Of a stretch of DNA of 64,000 nucleotides, positions 45,658 to 56,200 are shown in pieces. The DNA comes from Flavobacteriaceae bacterium (GTDB taxonomy: Bacteria; Bacteroidota; Bacteroidia; Flavobacteriales; Flavobacteriaceae), in NCBI GenBank assembly GCA_947464335.1, contig CANHWG010000003.1, positions 1-64,000 on the forward strand. The letters run 5' to 3'. The notes beneath the pieces were generated by a model, which was not told the DNA's origin, did no database searches, and saw only the letters and a program-made list of their open reading frames with translations. How positions within the stretch are numbered: position 1 is the first letter of the stretch; each line of letters starts with the position of its first letter. The position numbers were made by a program, and so were the translations under genes.

Positions 45658-48600
45658 ATGATTCATTTCTTCGGAAACGAAAGTAACACTGTTTTTGCCG
45701 TTCAATCGCAAAACATATCGAGTGCAGACGAGTTATCAGCAGAAACTATCTCAAAACTTAATTGGTTATTTGCTAACGCACATAAAATAGAAAAATCCGT
45801 CCTGACGGATTTTTTTATTGGTCCACGTGCCGCCATGATCACACCTTGGAGTACCAATGCAGTTGAGATTACCCAAAATATGGGAATTGAAGGAATTATT
45901 CGAATTGAAGAATTCCAGAAAGTAACTCCTGATTTCAACGATTTCGATCCTATGCTATCCCAAAAATATAGTGAACTTAATCAAGAAATCTTTACTATCA
46001 ATATCAAACCTGAATCTATTTTAGAAATTGAAAATATTGATGCCTACAACAAACAGGAAGGTTTGGCATTAAGTGATGAAGAAGTTCAGTATTTAGAAAA
46101 TTTATCCAAAAAACTAAACAGAAAACTAACTGATTCAGAAGTTTTTGGTTTCTCTCAGGTCAATTCAGAACATTGCCGTCATAAAATTTTCAATGGAACT
46201 TTTGTGATTGATGGCATCGAAAAAGAATTGTCCTTATTCAAAATGATCAAAAAAACTTCGGAATTGAATCCTAATGACATTGTATCCGCATATAAAGATA
46301 ATGTGGCTTTTATCAAAGGCCCAAAAGTGACTCAATTTGCTCCCATGACTGGCGACAAAGCCGATTTCTATCAAGAAAAGGAATTCAACTCTGTCATTTC
46401 TATAAAAGCCGAAACCCATAATTTTCCAACCACAGTAGAACCTTTTAATGGAGCGGCAACAGGTTCGGGCGGTGAAATTCGCGACCGTTTGGCTGGTGGA
46501 CAAGGTTCATTACCTTTAGCAGGAACTGCCGTCTATATGACTTCTTATTCTCGTTTGCAAACTTCTGACTGCGCTCAAGGTGACAGAAATTGGGAAAATG
46601 GTATGGCCGAGAGAAAATGGTTGTACCAAACGCCTATGGATATTCTAATAAAAGCATCAAACGGTGCTTCCGATTTTGGTAATAAATTTGGACAACCTTT
46701 AATTTCAGGTTCTGTCCTAACCTTTGAACACGAAGAGCAAAACAGAAAACTTGGTTTTGACAAAGTAATTATGTTGGCAGGTGGTATTGGTTACGGAAAA
46801 GAAGAACAAGCCAAAAAACATAAACCTAAAAAAGGCGATACGATTGTAGTGCTTGGTGGAGAAAACTATAGAATTGGTATGGGTGGCGCTGCCGTTTCCT
46901 CTGCCGATACCGGCGCTTTTGGTTCTGGCATTGAACTGAATGCCATTCAGCGCTCAAATCCAGAAATGCAAAAAAGAGCAGCCAATGCCATCAGAGCTTT
47001 TGTAGAAAGTGATATCAATCCGATAGTCTCGATTCACGATCACGGAGCAGGCGGACATTTAAATTGTCTTTCTGAATTGGTGGAAGAAACAGGTGGATTG
47101 ATTAATTTAGATAAACTGCCGGTTGGCGACCCGACTTTATCTGCCAAAGAAATTATCGGAAACGAATCGCAAGAAAGAATGGGACTCATAATCGCTAAAG
47201 ATGATATTGAAACCCTTAGAAAAATTGCCGATCGTGAGCGTGCTCCTATGTATGAAGTGGGCGAAGTAACCGATGATCATCGTTTTACTTTTGAAAGCAA
47301 ATCTACCGGAAATAAACCAATGGATTTTGCCTTAGAAGATATGTTTGGAAGTTCTCCAAAAGTCGTTATGACCGATATCAATTCACAAATTAATTATACC
47401 GATATTTCTTATTCTCAAGATAAAATTAAAGCGTATGTAGAACAGGTTTTACAACTCGAAGCAGTGGCGTGTAAAGATTGGTTAACGAATAAAGTTGACC
47501 GTTGTGTGGGCGGAAAAGTAGCCAAACAACAATGTGTTGGACCATTACAATTACCTTTGAATAATGTAGGTGTTATGGCGTTAGATTTTCATGGCAAAGA
47601 AGGAATTGCCACTACAATTGGACACTCTCCAGTTGCTGCCTTAATTAATCCAACAGCGGGTTCTAGAAACGCTATTGGTGAAGCTTTATCGAATATTGTT
47701 TTTGCTCCAATGAAAGATGGTTTGAAAAGCGTTTCGCTTTCTGCCAATTGGATGTGGGCTTGTAAAAACGAAGGCGAAGATGCTCGTTTATATGAAGCCG
47801 TAAAAGCATGTTCGGATTTTGCTATCGAACTCGGAATCAACATTCCAACGGGAAAAGATTCTTTATCGATGAAGCAAAAATATCCCAATGATGAAGTAAT
47901 TGCACCAGGAACCGTGATTATTTCGGCAGCGGGAAATTGTTCCAACATTACAAAAGTTATTGAACCCGTTTTGCAGAAAGACGGCGGTTCTATTTATTAT
48001 ATCAATTTATCACAAGATGAATTTAAACTAGGTGGAAGTTCCTTTGCTCAAACCCAAAATAAAGTAGGTAAGGATACTCCAACCATAAAAAACGCTGACT
48101 TTTTCAAAAGAGCTTTTAATACAATACAAAATTTAATCAATGAGGAACTAATCATAGCCGGACATGACATTGGCTCAGGTGGCTTGATTACTACGTTACT
48201 AGAAATGTGTTTTGCCGATACTAATTTAGGAGCTAAAATAGATTTCAGTTCTTTTGCCGAAAAAGATTGGGTAAAAATACTGTTTGCAGAAAATATCGGA
48301 TTAGTACTTCAAGCAAAAGAAGATAACCTATTTGAAAATGCATTAGCAGGTTTAGAGTTCTTCAAAATAGGTTCGGTTCAAAATAAATCATCACTAGATT
48401 TTGGTGTTTGGAATTTTGATATTGAAACTTATAGAGATATTTGGTTTCAAACCTCTTTCCTACTCGATCAAAAACAAACTAAAAATAACAAAGCCAAAGA
48501 ACGCTTTGATAATTATAAAAATCTAGGGTTAAGCTATCAATTTCCAGCACATTTTACTGGAAAAGCACCTGTCATCTCGAGCGCAGTTGAGAGACCAAAA

Positions 48601-49338
48601 GCAGCCATCATCCGCGAAAAAGGAAGTAATTCTGAACGTGAAATGGCGAATGCAATGTATTTAGCTGGTTTTGATGTTAAAGATATTCACATGACCGATT
48701 TAATTTCGGGAAGAGAAAATTTAGAAGATGTTCAATTTATTGGTGCCGTTGGTGGATTTTCGAATTCAGATGTTTTAGGATCCGCTAAAGGTTGGGCTGG
48801 TGCTTTCAAATACAATGAAAAAGCAAATATTGCTTTGAAAAATTTCTTTAAACGAGAAGACACACTTTCGGTCGGAATATGCAATGGGTGTCAATTGTTT
48901 ATGGAATTAGAATTAATACATCCGGAACACGAAGTTCATGGAAAAATGCAGCATAACGATAGCCACAAACATGAAAGTATTTTTACTTCGGTAAAAGTTC
49001 AGGAGAATAATTCGGTTATGCTTAAAACCCTTGCCGGAAGTACACTTGGTGTTTGGGTTTCACACGGTGAAGGAAAATTCAAGCTTCCACAAGCTGAGAA
49101 TCAGTATAATATTGTGGCCAAATATGGTTACGATAGTTATCCTGCTAACCCAAATGGTTCCGACTATAATACCGCAATGATGTGCGACAAAACAGGTCGT
49201 CATTTAGTAATGATGCCACATATAGAACGTTCTACTTTTCCTTGGAATTGGGGGTATTATCCGAAAGACAAAAAAGACGAAGTTTCCCCATGGATTGAAG
49301 CATTTGTAAATGCTCGATTGTGGATTGATAATCTGTAA
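45658..49338 (+). CDS. purL: Phosphoribosylformylglycinamidine synthase (single-chain PurL)
   Basis: VNSEHCRHKIFNGTF; KAETHNFPTTVEPFNGAATGSGGEIRDR; SIHDHGAGGHLNCLSELVEE; glutaminase domain SVGICNGCQLFMEL, PHIERS. Confidence 0.97.
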   Translation: MIHFFGNESNTVFAVQSQNISSADELSAETISKLNWLFANAHKIEKSVLTDFFIGPRAAMITPWSTNAVEITQNMGIEGIIRIEEFQKVTPDFNDFDPMLSQKYSELNQEIFTINIKPESILEIENIDAYNKQEGLALSDEEVQYLENLSKKLNRKLTDSEVFGFSQVNSEHCRHKIFNGTFVIDGIEKELSLFKMIKKTSELNPNDIVSAYKDNVAFIKGPKVTQFAPMTGDKADFYQEKEFNSVISIKAETHNFPTTVEPFNGAATGSGGEIRDRLAGGQGSLPLAGTAVYMTSYSRLQTSDCAQGDRNWENGMAERKWLYQTPMDILIKASNGASDFGNKFGQPLISGSVLTFEHEEQNRKLGFDKVIMLAGGIGYGKEEQAKKHKPKKGDTIVVLGGENYRIGMGGAAVSSADTGAFGSGIELNAIQRSNPEMQKRAANAIRAFVESDINPIVSIHDHGAGGHLNCLSELVEETGGLINLDKLPVGDPTLSAKEIIGNESQERMGLIIAKDDIETLRKIADRERAPMYEVGEVTDDHRFTFESKSTGNKPMDFALEDMFGSSPKVVMTDINSQINYTDISYSQDKIKAYVEQVLQLEAVACKDWLTNKVDRCVGGKVAKQQCVGPLQLPLNNVGVMALDFHGKEGIATTIGHSPVAALINPTAGSRNAIGEALSNIVFAPMKDGLKSVSLSANWMWACKNEGEDARLYEAVKACSDFAIELGINIPTGKDSLSMKQKYPNDEVIAPGTVIISAAGNCSNITKVIEPVLQKDGGSIYYINLSQDEFKLGGSSFAQTQNKVGKDTPTIKNADFFKRAFNTIQNLINEELIIAGHDIGSGGLITTLLEMCFADTNLGAKIDFSSFAEKDWVKILFAENIGLVLQAKEDNLFENALAGLEFFKIGSVQNKSSLDFGVWNFDIETYRDIWFQTSFLLDQKQTKNNKAKERFDNYKNLGLSYQFPAHFTGKAPVISSAVERPKAAIIREKGSNSEREMANAMYLAGFDVKDIHMTDLISGRENLEDVQFIGAVGGFSNSDVLGSAKGWAGAFKYNEKANIALKNFFKREDTLSVGICNGCQLFMELELIHPEHEVHGKMQHNDSHKHESIFTSVKVQENNSVMLKTLAGSTLGVWVSHGEGKFKLPQAENQYNIVAKYGYDSYPANPNGSDYNTAMMCDKTGRHLVMMPHIERSTFPWNWGYYPKDKKDEVSPWIEAFVNARLWIDNL

Positions 49339-49349
49339 AAATCAAAAAG

Positions 49350-49796
49350 ATGAACTTAAAAAATGTAATCATTGCTTCTTTCCTATTCTTAACCCTCAAC
49401 AGTTTTTCTCAAAACTGGGATAAAATAGAAGCCAAAGACGGAATTCATTACATTTCTCATTATATGCATAATATCAATCTTGATATCCTTGGAAAGTATT
49501 TGTATAACGGACAAGAACCTGTAGTTGAACTCAACGAATACGGAATAGGATTCTATCAACTTCACGACCAACCCAAAAGACCCATGATCTGGGGTTTGGA
49601 ATGCGACGAATCAGGTGCGTTATTATATAAAAAAGGGTTTGACAATGCTAAATATATCCTTTGGTATCAATATACTACAAAACTAGAAGGTGATACGGAA
49701 GAAGATACTACTTGGAAATCGGTAGAATTTACGTTTCATTTTAACACCCATAAAATTTTCATACAAGGAGAACGAAGTAAAGATTATAAAGAGTAA
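49350..49796 (+). CDS. Conserved secreted protein of unknown function
   Basis: Signal peptide MNLKNVIIASFLFLTLNSFSQ; good codon structure, right after purL. Confidence 0.65.
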   Translation: MNLKNVIIASFLFLTLNSFSQNWDKIEAKDGIHYISHYMHNINLDILGKYLYNGQEPVVELNEYGIGFYQLHDQPKRPMIWGLECDESGALLYKKGFDNAKYILWYQYTTKLEGDTEEDTTWKSVEFTFHFNTHKIFIQGERSKDYKE

Positions 49797-49870
49797 ACAG
49801 TACTTATTTTGGGTAGCTAACACCTGAGTTTCTGATAAAAACTGTGAGTTTTTTTTTGACTGCTAATTAG

Positions 49871-49878
49871 TATCTTTG
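49871..49878 (+). promoter_or_regulatory. Bacteroidota -7 box TATCTTTG upstream of pepT
   Basis: TAnnTTTG 14 nt before ATG 49893. Confidence 0.5.
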
Positions 49879-49892
49879 AAAAAAATAAACAA

Positions 49893-51167
49893 ATGCAACA
49901 TATTATTGACCGCTTTATTAGCTATGTAACTATCGATACCGAATCGGATCCTAATTCAGCCACAACACCAAGTACCAAAAAACAATTTGACTTAGCCAAC
50001 AATTTAGTAAAAGAACTCAAAGCGATTGGCCTAAAAGAAGTCACTATCGATAAACACGGTTACATTATGGCAACATTGCCATCAAATGTTGACCACGAAG
50101 TGCCCACAATCGGATTCATTTCTCACTTTGATACGACTCCCGATTTTACGGGAAAAGATGTAAAACCTCAAATTATTCCGAATTATGATGGTGGTGATAT
50201 TATCTTAAATGAGGAACAAAACATCGTTTTATCACCAAGTTATTTCAAAGATTTATTACTATATAAAGGACAAACGCTTATTACTACCAATGGTTTGACA
50301 TTACTTGGTGCCGATGACAAAGCTGGCATTACTGAGATTGTTACTGCCATGGAATATTTAGTAAATAATCCTCAAATTAAACATGGGAAAATTCGAGTTG
50401 GGTTCACTCCTGATGAAGAAATAGGTCGTGGTGCTGATTTATTTGATGTCGAAAAATTTGGTGCCGACTGGGCGTATACTATGGATGGAAGCCAGATTGG
50501 TGAATTAGAATATGAAAACTTTAATGCTGCTGGCGTTAAAATCATATTCAAAGGAAAAAGTGTGCATCCGGGATATGCCAAAGGAAAAATGATTAACTCG
50601 ATGCTTATCGCCAATGATTTCATCAACGAATTGCCAAAGCATGAAACACCTCAAGAAACCAAAGGATATGAAGGATTCTTTCATGTTACAGGAATATCAG
50701 GTAGTATTGAAGAAACCAAATTGGAATTAATCATTCGAGATCATGACCTAAAGAAATTCAAAAAAAGGAAAGAATTAGTTCATGATATCACTAAAAAATT
50801 CAATAAAAAATTCAAAAGACAATTTGGAGAAGATATTGTAATTACGGAGATCAAAGACCAATATTACAATATGAAAGAAAAGGTAGAACCTGTTATGTTT
50901 ATTGTTGATTTGGCAGAAAAAGCAATGAAAGCACTAGATATTAAGCCACTTATTAAACCCATTCGAGGCGGCACTGATGGTTGCAGATTGTCTTATATGG
51001 GATTGCCTTGTCCGAATATTTTTGCTGGAGGACATAACTTCCACGGAAAATATGAATATGTTCCGGTAGAAAGTATGCAAAAAGCGATTGATGTTATTGT
51101 AAAAATTGCAGAACTTACTGCAACGACAGATTTTTCAAATAAAAACAAGAAAAAAAAGAAAAAATAA
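49893..51167 (+). CDS. pepT: Peptidase T (tripeptide aminopeptidase)
   Basis: [113 protein letters not shown]. Confidence 0.96.
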   Translation: MQHIIDRFISYVTIDTESDPNSATTPSTKKQFDLANNLVKELKAIGLKEVTIDKHGYIMATLPSNVDHEVPTIGFISHFDTTPDFTGKDVKPQIIPNYDGGDIILNEEQNIVLSPSYFKDLLLYKGQTLITTNGLTLLGADDKAGITEIVTAMEYLVNNPQIKHGKIRVGFTPDEEIGRGADLFDVEKFGADWAYTMDGSQIGELEYENFNAAGVKIIFKGKSVHPGYAKGKMINSMLIANDFINELPKHETPQETKGYEGFFHVTGISGSIEETKLELIIRDHDLKKFKKRKELVHDITKKFNKKFKRQFGEDIVITEIKDQYYNMKEKVEPVMFIVDLAEKAMKALDIKPLIKPIRGGTDGCRLSYMGLPCPNIFAGGHNFHGKYEYVPVESMQKAIDVIVKIAELTATTDFSNKNKKKKKK

Positions 51168-51204
51168 AATTTTGAATCTTTAGCATAGATTCAACTATAA
51201 TTTA

Positions 51205-51258
51205 AAATAAAACATCCCAAATCCCAACTATACTAATTGGAATTTGGGATTTGTTTTT
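51205..51258. terminator. Bidirectional terminator between pepT and yajC
   Basis: ACATCCCAAATCCCAACTATACTAATTGGAATTTGGGATTTGTTTTT; same stem sequence as 16159-16207. Confidence 0.7.
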
Positions 51259-51276
51259 CTTGAGTTTATAAAAAAC

Positions 51277-51552
51277 TTATGCCTTTTTATTTAAAGCTGC
51301 TGTTAATTCTAACGAAATTGCAGAACGCTCCATTTTAAGTTTACCTGACATTGTTTCAACAACTACAGTCGTATCGGCTAATTCAGCAATCTTCGCATGA
51401 AGACCACTTTTGGTAATAATTTTATCACCTACTTTTAATCCGGCTTCGAATTCTTTTTCTTGTTTGATTTTCTTTTGCTGTGGTCTAATCATGAAGAAAT
51501 ACATTACCACAATAATTAATAAAAAGGGTAAAAATTGACTTAATTGTTCCAT
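51277..51552 (-). CDS. yajC: Preprotein translocase subunit YajC
   Basis: FLPFLLIIVVMYFFMIRPQQKKIKQEKEFEAGLKVGDKIITKSGLHAKIAEL. Confidence 0.95.
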   Translation of the reverse strand: MEQLSQFLPFLLIIVVMYFFMIRPQQKKIKQEKEFEAGLKVGDKIITKSGLHAKIAELADTTVVVETMSGKLKMERSAISLELTAALNKKA

Positions 51553-51561
51553 TGTATTTAG

Positions 51562-52044
51562 TTATTTAGTTTTTGACGGAACTTTGATATCCGCTGTTAT
51601 GATTAATACTTTATTTTTCTCTTTACAATTACTAGTTAACACAACAGACTTGGTATTGACACCGGATTTTCCTGCTGAATTAAATGATACTTTTATGGTT
51701 CCTGCTTTTCCAGGTTGAATAGCTGTTTTTGGATATTCTGGAACGGTGCAACCACAAGAACCTTTGGCATTTGTTATTAACAAATCGGCCTCACCTGTAT
51801 TTTCAAATTTGAATTCATGCTCTACTGTATCGCCTTGATTAATCGTTCCAAAATCATGTTGGTTTTTTTCAAACTTCATTTCTGGATATTTCCCATCTAA
51901 CGGAATGGAATCCTTTGAAACCGAAACATTAGGTTGAACATTTTCAGCAGCTTCAACACTATTGGTTTTTTTTGATTCCTTTTTGCATGCTATTGTAAAT
52001 ACAATAAACGATGCTAAAAAAAATAATTTCAATGTTTTATTCAT
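51562..52044 (-). CDS. DUF1573 lipoprotein
   Basis: FLASFIVFTIACKKESK; FEKNQHDFGTINQGDTVEHEFKFENTGEADLLITNAKGSCGCTVPEYPKTAIQPG. Confidence 0.9.
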   Translation of the reverse strand: MNKTLKLFFLASFIVFTIACKKESKKTNSVEAAENVQPNVSVSKDSIPLDGKYPEMKFEKNQHDFGTINQGDTVEHEFKFENTGEADLLITNAKGSCGCTVPEYPKTAIQPGKAGTIKVSFNSAGKSGVNTKSVVLTSNCKEKNKVLIITADIKVPSKTK

Positions 52045-52055
52045 ATTCTAATTTT

Positions 52056-52994
52056 TTACATTAATCCGCGACCTGTCTTTTTAATCTTTCCTTCGCTTTG
52101 GAACTCTTTCACAAGATTATCTAAAATTCCGTTAATAAACAAACTACTTTTGGGAGTTGAATATTCTTTGGCAATTTCTAAATATTCATTGATAGTCACT
52201 TTAACCGGAATTGAGGGGAATTTTAAAAATTCACAAATTGCCATTTTGAGAATGATGGTATCAATTTCTGCAATTCTATCGGCATCCCAATTAGGTGTTT
52301 TGTCAATATATTCTTTGGCTAAATCTATTTCGTTGAGTACCGTCTTTTTAAACAAAAGACTAACAAATTCTTGATCTTCTTGGTCTTTGTATAATTTAGT
52401 TACTCTGAACTCTTCATTCGCAACAACTTGCTTTAGTTCTTTTAAAATCTGAGTATTTACTAACGGTATATCATCGATCCAAGTTAATTTGTTATCTTCA
52501 AGATATTCGTATAATTTTTCGTTAGGTGCAATCAGTTCAGAAAACATATCGATTACAAAGTCTTTGTCTTCCTCGAATGAAGACTTCTTGTTCATCATAT
52601 ACTTTCCATACAATGAACTTTGCTTAATTTCATTTAATAAAATTAAAATATAATCATCATTCATTGCCCAATTGGTAATTTTTCTTTTCTCTAAGGCAAT
52701 ACTCAAGGAATTACTATCTTCTAATAATTGAAGAACTGCATTATTGACAAATTTTCTGATTGGATTTTTTTCTTCCGATGTTGCTAAATGTTTTTTGCTA
52801 GAAGCTTCTAGATAGATCATTTCTTTCTTTCTGATTTCAATCAGAGAAGACAACATTATTAAATACAAATCCTGAATACTATCAATGCTATGAAGCAAAA
52901 ACTTTTCTTCTTTTTCAATATCATCAGAGTTTTTTTGATGCAATGCATAAATGGATTGCATTACTTTTACTCGAATATGTCTTCTGTTTAACAC
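52056..52994 (-). CDS. nusB: Transcription antitermination factor NusB
   Basis: MLNRRHIRVKVMQSIYALHQ; DRIAEIDTIILKMAICEFLKFPSIPVKVTINEYLEIAKEYSTPKSSLFINGILDNL. Confidence 0.95.
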   Translation of the reverse strand: MLNRRHIRVKVMQSIYALHQKNSDDIEKEEKFLLHSIDSIQDLYLIMLSSLIEIRKKEMIYLEASSKKHLATSEEKNPIRKFVNNAVLQLLEDSNSLSIALEKRKITNWAMNDDYILILLNEIKQSSLYGKYMMNKKSSFEEDKDFVIDMFSELIAPNEKLYEYLEDNKLTWIDDIPLVNTQILKELKQVVANEEFRVTKLYKDQEDQEFVSLLFKKTVLNEIDLAKEYIDKTPNWDADRIAEIDTIILKMAICEFLKFPSIPVKVTINEYLEIAKEYSTPKSSLFINGILDNLVKEFQSEGKIKKTGRGLM

Positions 52995-53073
52995 GGATAA
53001 GAACTTTTTAAAATTAACAAAGCGAAAGAAACTCTTTCGCTTTGCAAAAATAGGAATATTTTAAAAACTGCTA

Positions 53074-54180
53074 TTATTTATTAGCGTTTTCTTTTTTTCT
53101 TTGTTCGATTCTATTTTCAGCAATTTGCATAGCTGCTTGTTGCGTCGTTATATTATTGTCATCAGCAAATTTGAAAATTTCTAGAGTTGTGTTATAGATA
53201 TTCTCTGTTTTTCTAATTGCTTCTCCTTCACTATACTTTACCAATTCACCATATACATTAATAATTCCACCGGCATTAATTAAGAAATCTGGAGCATACG
53301 TTATGCCTCTTTCTCTTAAAATTGTCCCATGTGTTGCTTCAACCGCTAATTGATTATTGGCTGCTCCAGCAATTACTTTAGCTTTGATTTTATAAATAGT
53401 TTCATCATTAATGGTAGCTCCTAAAGCACAAGGCGAATAAATGTCAACATCGGCACTATAAATATCAGTACCCATAAAAATTTTGGCTCCGTATTTTGAT
53501 GCCATATTCTCCATTTTGTCTTGATGAATATCGGAAACAAAAACAATAGCACCTTCTTTGGTCAAATGACTGATTAAGGTTTCGCCCACATGTCCGGTTC
53601 CTTGAACCAAAACTTTTTTACCCTCTAAATTATCCGATCCAAATTGATATTTAGCGGCAGCTTTCATTCCCATATAAACACCATAAGCAGTAACCGGAGA
53701 AGGATTCCCTGAACCTCCTTTTTCTATAGAAATTCCAGTTACAAAATTAGTAACTTCATGAATCCTATCCATATCTTCTGTCGTAGTTCCAACATCTTCA
53801 GCGGTGATGTATTTTCCGCTTAACGAATTTACAAACTGTCCAAAACGTGTAATCATTTCTGGTGTTTTGTCAGCTTTAGCATCTCCTATAATTACGGCCT
53901 TTCCTCCGCCTAAATTTAAACCGGTAATCGCTGACTTATAAGTCATTCCTCTAGATAAACGTAAAACATCATTTAACGCTTCCCATTCGTTAGCATATTT
54001 CCACATTCTTGTTCCACCAAGAGCTGGTCCCATTACAGTATTATGGATTCCAATAATTGCTTTTAATCCAGTATCTTTGTCATTACAAAAAACAATTTGT
54101 TCGTGATTATCGAAAGATAGCTGACCAAAAACAGGGTCCATTTTTTTTAGCTCTGCTGGCGTAGTGATTTCTGATGTCAT
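53074..54180 (-). CDS. Glu/Leu/Phe/Val dehydrogenase family (leucine/valine dehydrogenase-like)
   Basis: Preferred start MTSEITTPAELKKMDPVFGQLSFD at 54180; GIHNTVMGPALGGTRMWKY; MTYKSAITGLNLGGGKAVIIGD; VQGTGHVGETL. Confidence 0.9.
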   Translation of the reverse strand: MTSEITTPAELKKMDPVFGQLSFDNHEQIVFCNDKDTGLKAIIGIHNTVMGPALGGTRMWKYANEWEALNDVLRLSRGMTYKSAITGLNLGGGKAVIIGDAKADKTPEMITRFGQFVNSLSGKYITAEDVGTTTEDMDRIHEVTNFVTGISIEKGGSGNPSPVTAYGVYMGMKAAAKYQFGSDNLEGKKVLVQGTGHVGETLISHLTKEGAIVFVSDIHQDKMENMASKYGAKIFMGTDIYSADVDIYSPCALGATINDETIYKIKAKVIAGAANNQLAVEATHGTILRERGITYAPDFLINAGGIINVYGELVKYSEGEAIRKTENIYNTTLEIFKFADDNNITTQQAAMQIAENRIEQRKKENANK

Positions 54181-54372
54181 GTTTAAAGTATTAATTAAAG
54201 CTTTTTTAAAAAGTGTATGCAAAATTAAAATTTTATTCAATAAAATTCACTCAAATCAATATAATTTGGCAATATGTTAATTAAATCATTTATAATAAAG
54301 AATATAATAATTTATTATTTTTTAATTTTTTAACATAAAATAAGAAAATAAATTTAGATTTATTTAATTTCA

Positions 54373-56130
54373 ATGAAAGAACTTCGCTATTTAAACAAAT
54401 ACTTTGTCAAATATAAATTCCATTTTTTATTAGGAATTATCATCACAATCATTGCTCAAATATTCTCTTTATTTACACCAAAACTCATCAGTAAATCATT
54501 TAAAGCTATAGAAGAGTTTCATAAAAACAATATTAGTCCTGAAATTGTAAAAACCGAGTTAGTAGAAAATATTTTTTGGATAATAGGTACTACTTTAATT
54601 GCCGGACTTTTGACCTTTTTAATGCGCCAGACGTTAATTGTTATGTCTCGTCATGTCGAATTTGATTTAAAAAATGAAGTTTTTAAACAGTATGAAATTC
54701 TTGACCATAACTTTTACAAACAAAATCGAACAGGAGATTTAATGAATCGCATTAGTGAAGATGTTGCTAAAGTCAGAATGTATGTTGGACCAGCCTTAAT
54801 GTATACCATTAATACGTTTATTAGATTTACGGTTGTAATCCTATATATGTATAATGTATCTCCGTTATTAACATTATACACTATTTTACCGTTGCCTATT
54901 CTTTCGTTTATTATATTCAGATTGAGCAAAGAAATTAATAAGCGAAGTACTATTTTTCAGCAGTATTTATCAAAAATTTCTAGTTTTACTCAAGAGATTT
55001 TTTCGGGAATTCGAGTAGTAAAAGCCTATTCACTAGAAAATCAGCATCAAAATAATTTAAATGAATTAGCCAAAGAAAGTAAAACCAAAAGTATGAGTTT
55101 GGCTCGAATTCAATCGTTATTTGGACCTTTGATGATTGCTCTAATTGGCGTGAGCAATTTGATTGTCATTTACTTTGGCAGTATGATGTATATAGAAGGA
55201 ACTATAAAAAGTATTGGTACCATTGCTGAATTTATATTATATGTTAATATGTTAACATGGCCAGTCGCCTCAATTGGTTGGGTTTCCTCGTTAGTTCAAG
55301 AAGCAGAAGCTTCCCAAAAACGTATTAATGAATTTTTGAAAATTGAGCCAGATATCAAAAATAAAGCTTCGGAAAACTCCATAATTAACGGAGAAATTGA
55401 GTTTAAAAACGTAACATTTACCTACGAAGATACTAATATCACCGCATTGAAAAATATCTCTTTTACAATAAAAAAAGGAGAAACTATAGCTATACTAGGT
55501 AAAACCGGCTCCGGAAAATCAAGTATTTTATCATTGATTACCCGAATGTATGATTGCAAAGAAGGTACTATTACTATTGATGGCAAAAAAATTGACCATA
55601 TTAATTTATATGATTTACGAAACAGTATTGGGATTGTTCCTCAAGACGCTTTTCTATTCTCAGACAGTATCAAAAATAACATCAAATTTGGAAAAGAAAA
55701 TGCTTCTGATGAAGAAGTAGTTAATGCTGCAAAAAAAGCGGTGGTTCATGACAACATTTTGAGTTTTACTAAACAATACGAAACCATTTTAGGTGAGCGT
55801 GGCATTACACTTTCGGGCGGACAAAAACAACGCGTTTCGATAGCTAGAGCCATTATCAAAAATCCGGAAATTTTATTATTTGACGACTGTCTCTCGGCGG
55901 TTGATACAGAAACAGAAGAGCAGATTTTGAATAATTTATTAGAAATATCTAAGGACAAAACAACCATTATTGTGAGTCATAGAGTATCTTCTGCTAAAAA
56001 CGCAGATAAAATTATCATTATCGAAGAAGGACAAATAATTCAAGAAGGTTCTCATAATCAATTAGTAAACCAAAAAGGGTATTATGCAGAATTGTATGCC
56101 AAGCAACTTTCAGAAAAAGAATTAAATTAA
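54373..56130 (+). CDS. ABC transporter with fused TM and ATPase domains (MsbA/exporter type)
   Basis: Six-TM N-terminus; Walker A ILGKTGSGKSSILSLI; LSGGQKQRVSIARAI; ILLFDDCLSAVDTETE. Confidence 0.93.
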   Translation: MKELRYLNKYFVKYKFHFLLGIIITIIAQIFSLFTPKLISKSFKAIEEFHKNNISPEIVKTELVENIFWIIGTTLIAGLLTFLMRQTLIVMSRHVEFDLKNEVFKQYEILDHNFYKQNRTGDLMNRISEDVAKVRMYVGPALMYTINTFIRFTVVILYMYNVSPLLTLYTILPLPILSFIIFRLSKEINKRSTIFQQYLSKISSFTQEIFSGIRVVKAYSLENQHQNNLNELAKESKTKSMSLARIQSLFGPLMIALIGVSNLIVIYFGSMMYIEGTIKSIGTIAEFILYVNMLTWPVASIGWVSSLVQEAEASQKRINEFLKIEPDIKNKASENSIINGEIEFKNVTFTYEDTNITALKNISFTIKKGETIAILGKTGSGKSSILSLITRMYDCKEGTITIDGKKIDHINLYDLRNSIGIVPQDAFLFSDSIKNNIKFGKENASDEEVVNAAKKAVVHDNILSFTKQYETILGERGITLSGGQKQRVSIARAIIKNPEILLFDDCLSAVDTETEEQILNNLLEISKDKTTIIVSHRVSSAKNADKIIIIEEGQIIQEGSHNQLVNQKGYYAELYAKQLSEKELN

Positions 56131-56200
56131 TTGTTGCTTCGTAACAAAAAAATTACCATTTTTGAACTGTATAGAAACACTATTAATTGACTGAAAGAAT

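Noticed and set aside
47589-47948. 119-aa ORF antisense to purL
   Set aside because: purL is strongly conserved on the plus strand; the antisense ORF has no recognisable features.
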